The notes under the pieces were generated by a model. The model did not search any database. It saw only the letters and a program-made list of their open reading frames with translations, and had not been told where the DNA came from. Below, piece by piece: positions 10,576 to 20,779 of a DNA stretch of 64,000 nt. The stretch covers positions 9,501,510-9,565,509 of the forward strand of contig CAXIPT010000001.1 in NCBI GenBank assembly GCA_964030475.1, read 5' to 3'. The translations under genes were made by a program, and so were the position numbers. This stretch comes from Tethya wilhelma. Taxonomy: Eukaryota; Porifera; Demospongiae; Tethyida; Tethyidae. The number at the start of each line of letters is the position of its first letter. The stretch's first letter is position 1.

Positions 10576-13500
10576 AATATATACCATATATCAGAAGAAG
10601 ATCAAGTTGTAACACTTCTTGGTAGCCTACCTCCAAGTTACTCTACTCTTGTCACTGCACTGGAATCTCGTGTTGACGAACTCAGCCTTGACTTTGTTCA
10701 ACAATCGCTTATCCACGAGGAGCAGAAGCAGAAAGATACAGTAACGACAAAGTCTTCAGACTCAGCATTACTGGGAGGAGCTAAGACAAACAAGGGTCGA
10801 AAACCACCTGTGTGCTGGAAATGCAATGAAATTGGACACATCCAACGTTATTGTCCAAAGAACAAAGCTGATCATGGACACAATGCTGCCAATGTTACAG
10901 AGCACCTTGTTCAAGATGATCCTGAAAATGCCTTTCACATGTCTGGAACATCCTCAAACCAAGAACAATGGATAGTTGACTCTGGTGCAACAAGTCACAT
11001 GACATTTCAGAAAGAGCTCCTTGTTGACTATCAGGAATTTGATACACCAGAGAAAGTTGGACTTGGAGATGGCAGAATTGTTGATGCTGTTGGAACTGGA
11101 AACGTTCGCTTGAGCATGAAATTCAAAGTGAGCAATCCTAAACGAGCAGTGATGCAGAAGGTGCTGTACGTACCTCAATTAGCAAGTAATCTCTTTTCGG
11201 TTCGAGCTGCTGCACAAAAGGGTAACATTGTCAAGTTTGGACATTCAAGGTGCTGGATCAGGAGTCAAACTGGAGAACTCTTGGGTATGGGCTCCTTGAA
11301 TGGGAAGCTGTATCATCTTGACTGTGAATCAAAGTTGCCCAGCATTGAGAAGGCAAGTGCTGCCACATGTGACAAGTCAAATGTTGATCTTTGGCATCAA
11401 CGTCTTGGTCATGTAAATGCTCAATACCTTAGTGATCTCTCGCAGAAAGAAATGGCAACTGGAATCAAGCTAACCAAGGAGGCACAACTGTCCTTCTGTG
11501 AAGGATGTATTGAAGGAAAGATGCACAGGAAGCCTTTTAAATCAGTGGGAGAAAATCGATCTACCCGAAAGCTTCAATTAGTGCATAGTGATGTCTGTGG
11601 TCCAATGCCAGAATCTATCGGAGGCAAAAAGTATTTTGTTTCGTTCATTGATGATTTTTCTCGATGCTGTGCTGTTTACTTTCTGAGCAACAAGAGTGAG
11701 GTGTTTGAGAAGTTCAAGGAATTTGAAGCTATAACCGCAAATGAGTGTGGAGAACATATTGGAATTTTGAGAACTGACAACGGAGGAGAATATGTCTCAA
11801 GGGAGTTTGAAAATTACCTGAAATCAAAGGGAATAACTCACCAACTCACAATTCTACACACCCCTGAGCAGAACGGAGTGGCAGAACGTATGAATCGAAC
11901 ACTCATGGAATCTGCACGGTCAATGCTATCGCACTCTCATCTTTCTGACAAATATTGGGCTGAAGCTATCTCCACAGCAGCTTACCTCAGGAATAGGTCA
12001 GTGTCATCTGCCATCTGTGAAGACAAAACACCATACGAAATGTGGTACAATCAGAAACCAGATCTTAGTCATCTCAAGGTCTTTGGTTGTGTAGCTTATG
12101 CTCACATTCCAGATTCACAACGTCGAAAGCTAGACAAAAAGGCAGAAAAGTATCGTTTTGTTGGTTATTGCAAAAATTCAAAGGGCTACAGATTACTCGA
12201 TGAAACATCATGGAAGATTGTAAAAAGGAGAGATGTGACATTCAATGAATTCTCCTTTAATATGAATGACACAACTGTCAACTTGAAGCAACAGTCGATG
12301 CTGGATCTGGAGCCAGCGAGTAAAACTGTAGAGGAGCATGCTGAGAGTGAAGAGGAGCAGCAAGTGCGCCAGTCCACAAGAGACAGAAGGCAACCAGTAA
12401 GGTATGGGTTTGATGAATATGCTGATGCAGCAAAAGTTGATCATCTAGCATGCAGAGCATCTCAAATCATTGAGCCTATGACAATTGAAGAGGCATTTGC
12501 TGGTGATGAAGCAAGCGAATGGAGGGCTGCTGCCAACTCGGAGTACACATCGTTGTTGGAGAATCAAACCTGGGAGCTCGTCAAGCTTCCTCCAGATAGA
12601 GAAGCCATACCATGCAAGTGGGTGTTTAAGGTGAAATACAGAGATGACGGAAATGTTGAGAGATTCAAGGCACGATTAGTAGCGAAGGGATATGTTCAAA
12701 AGCATGGAATCGACTACGATGAAACATTCTCACCAGTTGTACGTCTCTCATCAATCAGAATTCTGTTGGCATTTGGTTTGCAGAATGACATGCATATCCA
12801 TCAGATGGATGTTGTTACCGCCTTTCTACATGGAAATCTCGAAGAAGAAATCTATATGACACAACCCTGTGGTTACTCAGTAGAAGGGAAGGAAGATCTT
12901 GTGTGTAGGCTTAACAAATCCTTGTATGGCCTAAAGCAAGCACCACGGTGTTGGAACAAAGCTTTCCAAGAGTATATTGAGGCCTTGGGATTCTCTCAGA
13001 GTACAGCTGATCCATGTGTTTTTATCGAAGTGTCTGACATGTCCACAACAACGGTCATTGCAGTTTATGTGGACGACCTGATTTTGATGACTAGAGACTT
13101 AAACAGAATGCAGGAATTGAAGCAAAGTCTAGCTGAACAGTTTAAAATGAAAGACATGGGTCCACTACACTACATTCTAGGAATCACTGTGATACAAGGT
13201 GATAACTTCATTAGTCTCCATCAAAAGCATTACATCCTGAAGCTGTTGAAGAAGTTTGGTTTGGAAGAAGCAAAGACAATTGCTACTCCAGCAGACATTA
13301 ATGTCAAGCTGACAAAAGATGATCAAGTAAGCAAGAAGGCAGACTCTACAAAGTTTCAATCACTTGTTGGAAGTCTCCTCTATGCTGCAGTTAGTACCCG
13401 ACCTGATATCTCGCTAGCAGTGGGAGCTGTTTCAAAGTTTTGCTCAGACCCATCTGAATTACACTTGACAGCAGCCAAACGGATACTCAGATATCTCAAA

Positions 13501-14019
13501 GGTACCTTGAATCTCACTCTAATGTATAGAAAATCAGAAAATGTGTCACCTGTTGGCTATGCTGATGCTAACTGGGCTGGAGATCTTGACAGCAGACGAT
13601 CCACATCTGGGAATGCATTCTTAATGAATGAGAGTGCCATTTGTTGGCTGAGTAAAACACAACCAACCGTTGCATTATCTTCTTCTGAGGCCGAGTATGT
13701 ATCACTAAGTTTGGCTGCACAAGAAGCAACATGGATCCGTAGATTTCTTGGTGATCTACAAGTTATAACTAGCTCAATTGAAGTAATGGAGGACAATCAA
13801 GGAGCAATTGCAATTGCTAAGAACCCCGTTTCTCATGTTCGTACCAAACATATTGACATCAGATATCACTTTGTCCGTGAAGCCATTCAGCAGAATGTTA
13901 TTGCTGTTAAATATTGCCCAACTGAAGACATGGTGGCCGATATCCTAACTAAACCACTAACAAAGAGCCGATTTGAAAGGTTACGCCAAGCTTTGGGCAT
14001 GCACTATCTCTCTAATTAA
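10576..14019 (+). CDS. Copia Gag-Pol polyprotein (gag C-terminus to RNase H)
   Basis: One uninterrupted frame from 10576 to TAA at 14017-14019, about 1,147 codons; the first ATG is near 10831. Order: end of gag; zinc knuckle CWKCNEIGHIQRYC (from 10813); aspartic protease IVDSGATSHM (Asp 10978); GAG-pre-integrase with a HxxxH..CxxC zinc site; integrase core with Asp 11590, Asp 11776 (RTDNGGEY) and Glu 11884 (NGVAER), 35 residues between the last two; reverse transcriptase with YVDDL at about 13066; RNase H from about 13557 (YADANWAGD). This is copia order (integrase before RT). All catalytic residues I can check are present, so the pol part looks recently active. The polyprotein is normally cut by its own protease and assembled in cytoplasmic particles. 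Confidence 0.9.
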   Translation, partial: NIYHISEEDQVVTLLGSLPPSYSTLVTALESRVDELSLDFVQQSLIHEEQKQKDTVTTKSSDSALLGGAKTNKGRKPPVCWKCNEIGHIQRYCPKNKADHGHNAANVTEHLVQDDPENAFHMSGTSSNQEQWIVDSGATSHMTFQKELLVDYQEFDTPEKVGLGDGRIVDAVGTGNVRLSMKFKVSNPKRAVMQKVLYVPQLASNLFSVRAAAQKGNIVKFGHSRCWIRSQTGELLGMGSLNGKLYHLDCESKLPSIEKASAATCDKSNVDLWHQRLGHVNAQYLSDLSQKEMATGIKLTKEAQLSFCEGCIEGKMHRKPFKSVGENRSTRKLQLVHSDVCGPMPESIGGKKYFVSFIDDFSRCCAVYFLSNKSEVFEKFKEFEAITANECGEHIGILRTDNGGEYVSREFENYLKSKGITHQLTILHTPEQNGVAERMNRTLMESARSMLSHSHLSDKYWAEAISTAAYLRNRSVSSAICEDKTPYEMWYNQKPDLSHLKVFGCVAYAHIPDSQRRKLDKKAEKYRFVGYCKNSKGYRLLDETSWKIVKRRDVTFNEFSFNMNDTTVNLKQQSMLDLEPASKTVEEHAESEEEQQVRQSTRDRRQPVRYGFDEYADAAKVDHLACRASQIIEPMTIEEAFAGDEASEWRAAANSEYTSLLENQTWELVKLPPDREAIPCKWVFKVKYRDDGNVERFKARLVAKGYVQKHGIDYDETFSPVVRLSSIRILLAFGLQNDMHIHQMDVVTAFLHGNLEEEIYMTQPCGYSVEGKEDLVCRLNKSLYGLKQAPRCWNKAFQEYIEALGFSQSTADPCVFIEVSDMSTTTVIAVYVDDLILMTRDLNRMQELKQSLAEQFKMKDMGPLHYILGITVIQGDNFISLHQKHYILKLLKKFGLEEAKTIATPADINVKLTKDDQVSKKADSTKFQSLVGSLLYAAVSTRPDISLAVGAVSKFCSDPSELHLTAAKRILRYLKGTLNLTLMYRKSENVSPVGYADANWAGDLDSRRSTSGNAFLMNESAICWLSKTQPTVALSSSEAEYVSLSLAAQEATWIRRFLGDLQVITSSIEVMEDNQGAIAIAKNPVSHVRTKHIDIRYHFVREAIQQNVIAVKYCPTEDMVADILTKPLTKSRFERLRQALGMHYLSN

Positions 14020-14026
14020 GTGGGAG

Positions 14027-14256
14027 TGTTGCATAACTCTGAACTTACACTAGCAAATTATTTGTAATTAGATAGATTGTTTTGTTTATTGCACCTATGT
14101 GTTAGATCTAAATCTGAGGCAAGTTAGAACTTGCCTGATGTGTTTTTTGTTCTAGAATGTTCTTGCTCCTATTCTGTTGAGTTTGCTGCTTATTTTAGTC
14201 TTGTTCTGTCTCGATTATTCAATAAGAACAGTTCCAGTTCGTTGAGTTAAACAACA
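14027..14256 (+). repeat. Copia 3' LTR
   Basis: It begins TGTTG directly after the purine tract AGTGGGAG and ends CAACA at 14256. The ends are imperfect inverted repeats: TGTTGCATAACTC against the complement of GAGTTAAACAACA. Length is 230 bp, in the normal range for copia. No second copy is seen in the window. Confidence 0.75.
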
Positions 14257-15360
14257 GGTACATAGTGCATACCAGTACTTAATGTTCACCATACTGTACA
14301 TTTTTCATTAGAATTTGCCAACCTTGACTTAGACCCTGCCGAATCCACATGTGCAGAAGGTCCAGATGAGTTAGGTAAAACAATTAAATAAGTACATCTG
14401 TAAGCACATGTAACTCGCACAAAAAACACTTTTAATTAAACCTATAGCCACTTTTCACAGTATTCTACAAGTCGTACGTAATGCAACAAATGATTTGTTA
14501 TTTACGTTTGGATGTTGACGTTATCAACATCAATCAGCCTGATGAGGACAAGATGTTGGAGGATGAAATGTTGTGGGATGAACAATTAAAGCATTCTTAG
14601 CCTATCAATACCAGCCATCCCTCCTTCAATAGTCTCATCTACATCGTTACCACTGCTGCCCTCTACTGGTGCCGTTGTTTCGAACCCACTAAACACAAGT
14701 GGAGCTGTTGGTCCACCACTGATGAATTTGTTGATTCTGGACCACCAGTATAACCATGACTGCTTTTGCTTTTGTTCCAGTAGTTCATCCACCCACCACT
14801 GCCATAACTCCACTTGCCATGACTCCAGCAATGACTGCTCCTGTAGGTGCCTTTATTCGTCCCTTCCCTAGGCCTCCAGCTTGGCTTTCTAACACTCCAT
14901 GGCCTTTGCCAAACAGCATGCCAAGGCCAAGACCACAACAAATTAACTATAATATCCATGATGCACGAGTTAGCATAATGCATAGTGTACGTGTTCACAC
15001 TAGCGTGCATACCATACCACAGTTGCATGTTGACGTCATGACCAAGCCTTAATTAATTGATCGTATATGCGTACACATGTGAGCATATAATTGCACAGTA
15101 CAGGCTCTTCCATCGCAAACATTTTCCTGCTTATTTGGAAGGAGGAGGCTGGGCGTGCACAAGGCTACAGTTGACGCATATGCGCATTACAAATTATGAC
15201 AATAATGCGCGGCGGCTGCTTTCGGATCCCGGGATGTTTTTTGGACTAATAACTGTACTGAATTTTAATTTAGATTTCTTTTATTTCGTTACTTTTTCTA
15301 GCACTGCCTATTCCTAGACTCACTTTTTTTCTAAAAGTTTTTTTCAATAAATTATTTTCT
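14257..15360 (+). other. Spacer with exon-like segments and a proline-rich frame
   Basis: A short exon-like piece, 14312-14373, lies between a TTTTCATTAG acceptor and AG|GTAAAA (FANLDLDPAESTCAEGPDEL). A second acidic piece at about 14495-14600 ends LEDEMLWDEQLKHS and stop. A frame at 14756-15052 is Pro/Ala/Thr-rich (PTTAITPLAMTPAM, RPFPRPPAW) and may be exon or chance. These could be leftovers of the gene whose 3' end lies at 15.4-15.9 kb. No domain is recognised. Confidence 0.25.
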
Positions 15361-15960
15361 TTGATGCTGCCACAAGCAAGATTGCCCTCACCAAGTTTTT
15401 TAAGAATAGAGAGCCTAGTGATTTGCCACAGCGGTATACAGGTGGATAGACCATTGATTTTCCCTCTACCTGTTCGTGACCCAGCTTGTCCTCCGAGTAC
15501 GAAATGCCCAGAGTGTCATAATCATAAGGCTTGCAGTGGTCACTTGTTAAAGCCAAACAAAACAGTCCCAAACCTCAAAGAAGCAGACAATAATGATATT
15601 ATGAAGGACCCACCATCTGTGGTAATCCAGGACTACATGAAGTCACTAAAGAGGTCACCAAATGAGTTTGAGATCAAATGCCTCTCCAGAGTACTTTTGT
15701 TGTCAGAGCAAGAAGTCTTTGTTTGGGATTGAGCACCCACAAGAGTTGTCTAGAAACAGAATATGTGGTGCTCAAAAAGCTGCTGCTGCACGAAGAGCAA
15801 AGAAATATTCACAGATTTTTGTGGAGTATGTGCCATAAGAAATGTGAAAAAGAAACAGAGGAAGTTTCAAAATTAATACATTGGTGTAGAAATTGAGCCA
15901 GATAGAAGACTTTTTTGTAATAAGTGCCACGTTAAAATAATGTAAAGTCGTGCACACTTT
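15361..15960 (+). pseudogene. Decayed Cys-rich/PHD-type gene
   Basis: Frame fragments give FDAATSKIALTKFFKNREPS, then DPACPPSTKCPECHNHKACSGH, then YMKSLKRSPNEFEIKCLSRVLLLSEQEV. In shifted frames follow CGVC and EIEPDRRLFCNKC. The last pieces look like the first and last Cys pairs of a PHD finger whose middle is deleted. At least three frame changes and stops show a pseudogene. It is the same kind of gene as that at 177-822 and lies directly before a pogo-like transposase relic. Confidence 0.45.
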
Positions 15961-16035
15961 GATTGTACCTATATACCTATCACAAAATATTAATTCAAGA
16001 CTTATTGTCTATATAGTCATTATATAATGGAACTA

Positions 16036-16050
16036 CCATATAGCGGGAAA
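16036..16050 (+). repeat. Terminal inverted repeat of a pogo-like element (left end)
   Basis: CCATATAGCGGGAAA preceded by TA. The same terminal word, with one or two changes, bounds the element at 57946-58913. Here it precedes the pogo-like transposase relic by about 220 bp. No matching right end was found between 17260 and 18800. Confidence 0.5.
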
Positions 16051-16176
16051 TTTTCTTATGGTAGAAATTATCGTATATTTCATATCCGGTCTAAGTATAC
16101 GAAAATTAAACTAAAAAATTTTAAACTCACCTGCACGTAGAGTAAACTAATATCGATATCTGCGATCAAAGTCTGA

Positions 16177-17262
16177 GTGACAGTACTGTATCGTGGCTCT
16201 GTAGAGCTTTCTAGTGCCGATGATCTTCAAGATCCGAAGGGAGCACTATCATCATCCATGAGCTCAGGGACAACCAAGAAGGCCAACGAAGCAGTACGGA
16301 ATGTCATGAATGGTACTCGTAATCGGAAACGTGGCAGTTATTCGAAGTTTACACCAGAACAGCAAGCGCAAGTAGGGCAATATGCAGCACTAAATGGAAA
16401 CCAAGCCACCATTAGAGTATTCTCCGAGAAGCTAGACGTTCAATTAAAGCTTATGACTGTTCAAACGTAGAAAGTGAAGTATTGGGCTGAACTTGCTCAC
16501 AGGTATAAACAGAAAGATGCATGGTAACCGTGATTGATCTCACTGCTAAAATCGATTCTTTGCCGGTCAAGAAACGTGGAAGACCACTGCTTCTTGGAGA
16601 CAAGCTTGACTGTCAAGTCCAGAACTATCTTCGGACAGTACGTGAAGGAGGTGGTGTGGTTACTACATCTATTGCCATGACAGCTGCTACAGCAATTGTC
16701 AAGAAAGCTGACTGAAATCTTCTTTCTGAAAATGGTGGACCAATAACCATTACCAACAACTGGGCCTAGTCCCTCCTCAATTGGATTTATTACGTTAAGT
16801 GACGTGGAAGTTCAGCTACGAAGATCACAGTACCTGATTTCAAAGCTACAAAAGAGCAATTCATTTTCGATGTGCAGGCTGTTATGGAGATAGAGGATAT
16901 CCCACCCGAATTAATATTCAATTGGGACCAGACAGGCATTACCATTCTTCCAGGATCATCCTAAACAATGGAGCCCAAAGGATCGAAGCGTGTTGAGATA
17001 GTCGGGATTGGTGACAAACGGCAGATAACATGTGCAGCTGTTTTTTGTGGGGCGCTAAATGGATTATCCCCACGGCTTATCTATCAAGGTAAAACCTCAG
17101 CCTGCCTACCTCATTATGATTTTCCCAAAGACTGTGAAGCCGTTTGGAGCACGCTGGCTTGTCAGTCTCTTTGACTAAATTTCTGAGAACAAGTCTATTG
17201 TACAAAATGGCTTTAAAGCAGCTGGTTTACTGTTCCAATGTAATCTTCTCTGGATAGTTTGC
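16177..17262 (+). pseudogene. Pogo-like DDE transposase, internally deleted
   Basis: Starting near 16258 (MSSGTTKKANEAVRNVMNG) the relic shows a basic helix-turn-helix region (RGSYSKFTPEQQAQVGQYAA), then LKKRGRP-like DNA-binding sequence with GGGVVTTSIAMTAATAIVKKAD (16521-16715). The DDE start FNWDQTGI (first Asp near 16926) follows, then TMEPKGSKRVEIVGIGDKRQI and LIYQGKTSACLP (16968-17110). From there it jumps to the C-terminal GARWLVSLFD and a SIVQNGFKAAG stretch, so the region with the second and third catalytic residues is deleted. Several stops and shifts are present. It belongs to a large animal family related to pogo/Tigger. Confidence 0.65.
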
Positions 17263-19336
17263 TGGACTATGATTATTAAATTCATAATTTTTATGCTACC
17301 ATGCTGTTTATAGTAGTCCAGCTCAAAACAGATTGTGATAATGTAGCATAAATAACTTGTCAAAGGAAAGAATACATATTCAAGTATATTAGGACACACT
17401 AAATGCATCTCTAGTCAATGCTCAACAGTTGAAGACAAATCGTGACCCTACTCTTTCTAAGGTACATGATGTTGTGCTACAAGGATATAGCGGCCCACTA
17501 TATATGCAGCCCTACCAATATCATAAACTACACAGTATATTCAGGACAAAGCCAACACCATAGATGCTAGATGGGTTCATATTTACTGCATTTAGATTCC
17601 ACTATCTTTTCTGTTGATTTGATTAAATTTTCATTGGTAAAATTGTTGTAGCTCAACATTTCACTTCAAGATCCCATCAAAAAGGAGTGGACAAGCATTC
17701 AACGATTGTAACTGATCATATTACAAAAAAAACCCTTAGCAAATGGCAGGTACAAACTTGATCAAAAACAAAATGAAGAATGGTTAAAATAGCAGACATT
17801 AGTATCAGTGACTATAGTGATAAAAAAATCATTGTAAAAGAGCACTGTGCATACCGCTGCATGAGTCTTGCTACTATTCTAAAGCATTATAGACTCAGTA
17901 TGGAAAGTGATACCAGTGATAGTATATACTCCCGCAGAAGCAGAAGTACCACTAAAGTCTAATGCAATAAGCATTGTCGCAGCTTGTGATGCCACAGGAA
18001 ATGAGTCCAAACTTGTTATCGAGTTTGTTCCAAGTTTCTTCATTCCTGAAGAAACAACTAGTTTACTATTGTAAATGAATCTCAAACATTTTCAAAGTAC
18101 AAAAAAGTACCATAATATGCATTGTGGTGTATGTATATTAAACAACACTCTTCAACAACAATCAACAACCGTGGAAAGCATAGTAGATGACCTGTGATTA
18201 TGGCAGTTGGATGATATAGGTTTCACATTGTGCATGCAATGGCATCCAGAAATTTGATCCCATATTGATGTTGTCATGAAAGGTGCAGCATATTTAGCGT
18301 ATAAACTTCAGCAACAAAATTGTGAAAATGCTCTCAGAAGTACGACAAATTAAGTAATTGCACTAATCCGAGTACAATCAGGGATCGTAAGCCATCATTG
18401 TACAGGACAGTCGTACAAAAATACCTCACTATTATAGCATACTGTTTTCTTCCCCATCTCGACTCACTTAAAATGAGGTGAAAGTTATCAGTGAGAAGAG
18501 TTTATATCAAGTTCTAAAGTGATGTTAAGTCAAATCAATCAAAAGTGAATTCGTATGCTCTACAGTCGTTGAATGACAGACCAGACTTTACCAGCCATTC
18601 ACCTTATTCCTTGCAGTCATTGACTGATGCTGCATTTAAAGAAATATCCACCTGATGCAAAGCATAATAGTTAATATATATATATATATATATATATATT
18701 TCACTATTACAAATCTGATTCAATAAAGGTATACAATGAAGGTACTCAGATTGATCAAGAGTCTGTTGCAAGTTCTCTCCAGCATGATTATGCTATAGAG
18801 TAATTAATTGATTTTCGCCGGACACCAATAATCGTCGGTTATTCTGCCAAGTACAGGACTATTTACCACTATCTAACTACATGCACTTACACAAGGTTAT
18901 TAGAGTAGCACGCTATGAAAAGTTGGAAAGAACAGCTCTCTTGCTGCCGAGATGACCGAGCTCTGAAGTGAACTGCTGAAAACTTCGATCTTCGTCAGCC
19001 TGAAACTAATTCCGTCTTTGCATGCTCACAGAATGAATATACTAGCAACACAAACATAACTTGGTGTGGTAGTTCTAAATAAAGACCACTACCAACAGGC
19101 AAAGGTCTCAGTCGCTGCCAGCCCCTCCTCCCAGAACTAGAATGTGACGAAATCATGACTCGATCAAGTCGAGGGTGAAAGGTCAGAGGTCAATTTTGGC
19201 GCAAACCCCCTATGACTGACAGGGTCAAAATGGCCAGCCAAATCAGCTGTTTTGTTTCTAAAAGTCAAAATAGGTAAGTGTAAAGTAAAGCACAACTACA
19301 TGTAGCACTAATATCAAACTTATTGCTGTTTTCGCA
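17263..19336. other. Non-coding stretch with a TA microsatellite
   Basis: AT-rich and full of stops. It includes a (TA)n run at about 18674-18699 and several short direct repeats. No domain is recognised. It may contain the promoter and first exon of the gene that begins at about 19337, because a putative acceptor (GCATTGAAAG) lies just before that frame. Confidence 0.4.
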
Positions 19337-20779
19337 TTGAAAGATCGGATATTAACCAGAACTCTCTCAGGATCTCTACAACTATCCTCATCATTGAAGT
19401 ACACAGATAATGCAACACGACCAAGCAAATATAAGGAGTGGTCGGACTTGAGTATGCGAGAAGCACTTAGTGCCATTCACGAAGGTATGAGTGTAAGCAA
19501 AGCATCTATGATATATGGGATACCCAAGACTACTTTAAATGACCATAAATTGGGGAAGGTGAAGCCTGGTGTGAAAGCAGGTCCCCCAACCCTGCTGTCG
19601 GCTTCACAAGAAGATGATTTAGTTAAATTTTTAGCCAAGTGTGCTGATATAGGCTATCCTCGAACACGAAGTGAAGTCTTGTTGATAGTGTCTCAACTAC
19701 TGGCTCGTAAAGGGGTTGAGCGCAGCGTTAGCAATGGGTGGTGGAATAACTTTCTTTGTCGTCACCCTCTGTTGCGAACCCAAACGCCTGCAACACTCTC
19801 TGTTTCCAGAGCTAAAGCGTCTACCAAAGAGTGTATTGATGCATATTTTGATCTCTTGGAGACCACATTGGAAGAAACAGGGCTTGCTGAGTACTCTGCA
19901 TTGCTGTTCAATATGGATGAGACAGGATTTGCTTATGATCCCAAGTCCAGCAAAACTGTGCATGTATGTGGAGAAAATGCCTTCTCCATTTCCAGTGGAT
20001 CAAAATCCCAAGTAACAGTTATTGCTTGTGTTAGCGCCACCGGGCAGGCTATTCCACCCTTGATCATTTGGAAGAGGAAAACGATGCCCCCTGAGATGGC
20101 GATCGGGGAGATACCAGGAACTCATTATGCTTTCTCAGACAGTGGTTGGGTTAATAGCCACATTTTTGATTCTTGGTTTGAAAAGCCTTTTTTGCGTTAC
20201 GCACCTGCAAGTAGACCACTGATTTTATTCATGGATGGACATAGCTCCCACTATTGTCCTGACACCATAGCACTTGCCCGTGAGAATGGAGTTATCTTAT
20301 TTACACTCCCACCCAATACCACACACCTTTTGCAGCCTTTAGACAAAGGTGTTTTTGGGCCTTTTAAAGCTCATTGGCGAAGTGTATGTCATGACTTTAA
20401 AATAAGCCACCCTGGAAGAGTAATTAATGACTATAATTTTTCTAGCATCTTTAGCAAATCTTGGCTCGAGTCCATGACAATCAGTAACATTGCAAGTGGC
20501 TTTCGTATGACAGGGATCTATCCTTGAATCGAAACGCCATTGAATTGCCGGGAGAGAGTAAATTTGCCGAAAAAATGATTCGCCCAAATATTGGCTTTAC
20601 TCCTTTCAAAGCTAAACATCTCCACACTTCAGGTGACCTGGCTGAAGGAGTAGCACAGATCAAACCAAGACCAAACTTTTTAAAGGACCGCATTAAGGGC
20701 CCTGAAGTACAAGCCAGTACTGCATTTACTATTCAACCACCTAATGTATTCAACATAAAAGCTGGTCATAACGTAACAG
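19337..20779 (+). CDS. Tigger/pogo-type DDE transposase domain
   Basis: About 395 residues before a single-base loss at 20524, then about 85 more in the next frame. The N-terminus has a pipsqueak-like helix-turn-helix (MREALSAIHEGMSVSKASMIYGIPKTTL), then a CENP-B/Tc5-type second DNA-binding unit (GWWNNFLCRHP). The DDE domain has FNMDETG (Asp 19917, residue 194), LFMDGHSSHYC (Asp 20234, residue 300) and NTTHLLQPLDKG (Asp 20342, residue 336). The last two are 36 residues apart, as in the second copy at 59.6 kb, and all three are intact. The frame breaks at IYP|NRNA with one base missing. The usual Lys-rich Tigger tail is replaced by a shorter linker leading to a phase-1 donor (CAG|GTAAAT). Confidence 0.85.

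Larger units (their letters stand above)
10576..14256 (+). mobile_element. Ty1/copia retrotransposon, 5'-truncated with 3' LTR
   Basis: The element contains the end of gag, a full pol frame, a purine-rich tract (14020-14026) and a 3' LTR. No 5' LTR, primer-binding site or gag start exists upstream. Instead there is about 30 bp of AT-rich filler after the interrupted gene at 9.1-10.5 kb. The missing 5' end is unusual for an LTR element and suggests deletion or aberrant integration after the pol frame was still functional. Confidence 0.85.

Noticed and set aside
12186..12460. Minus-strand frames inside copia pol
   Set aside because: They are antisense to a strong conserved polyprotein and show no domain.
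14586..15028. Trp/Ser-rich minus-strand frames
   Set aside because: They are the antisense of the Pro-rich plus-strand segment and resemble no family.
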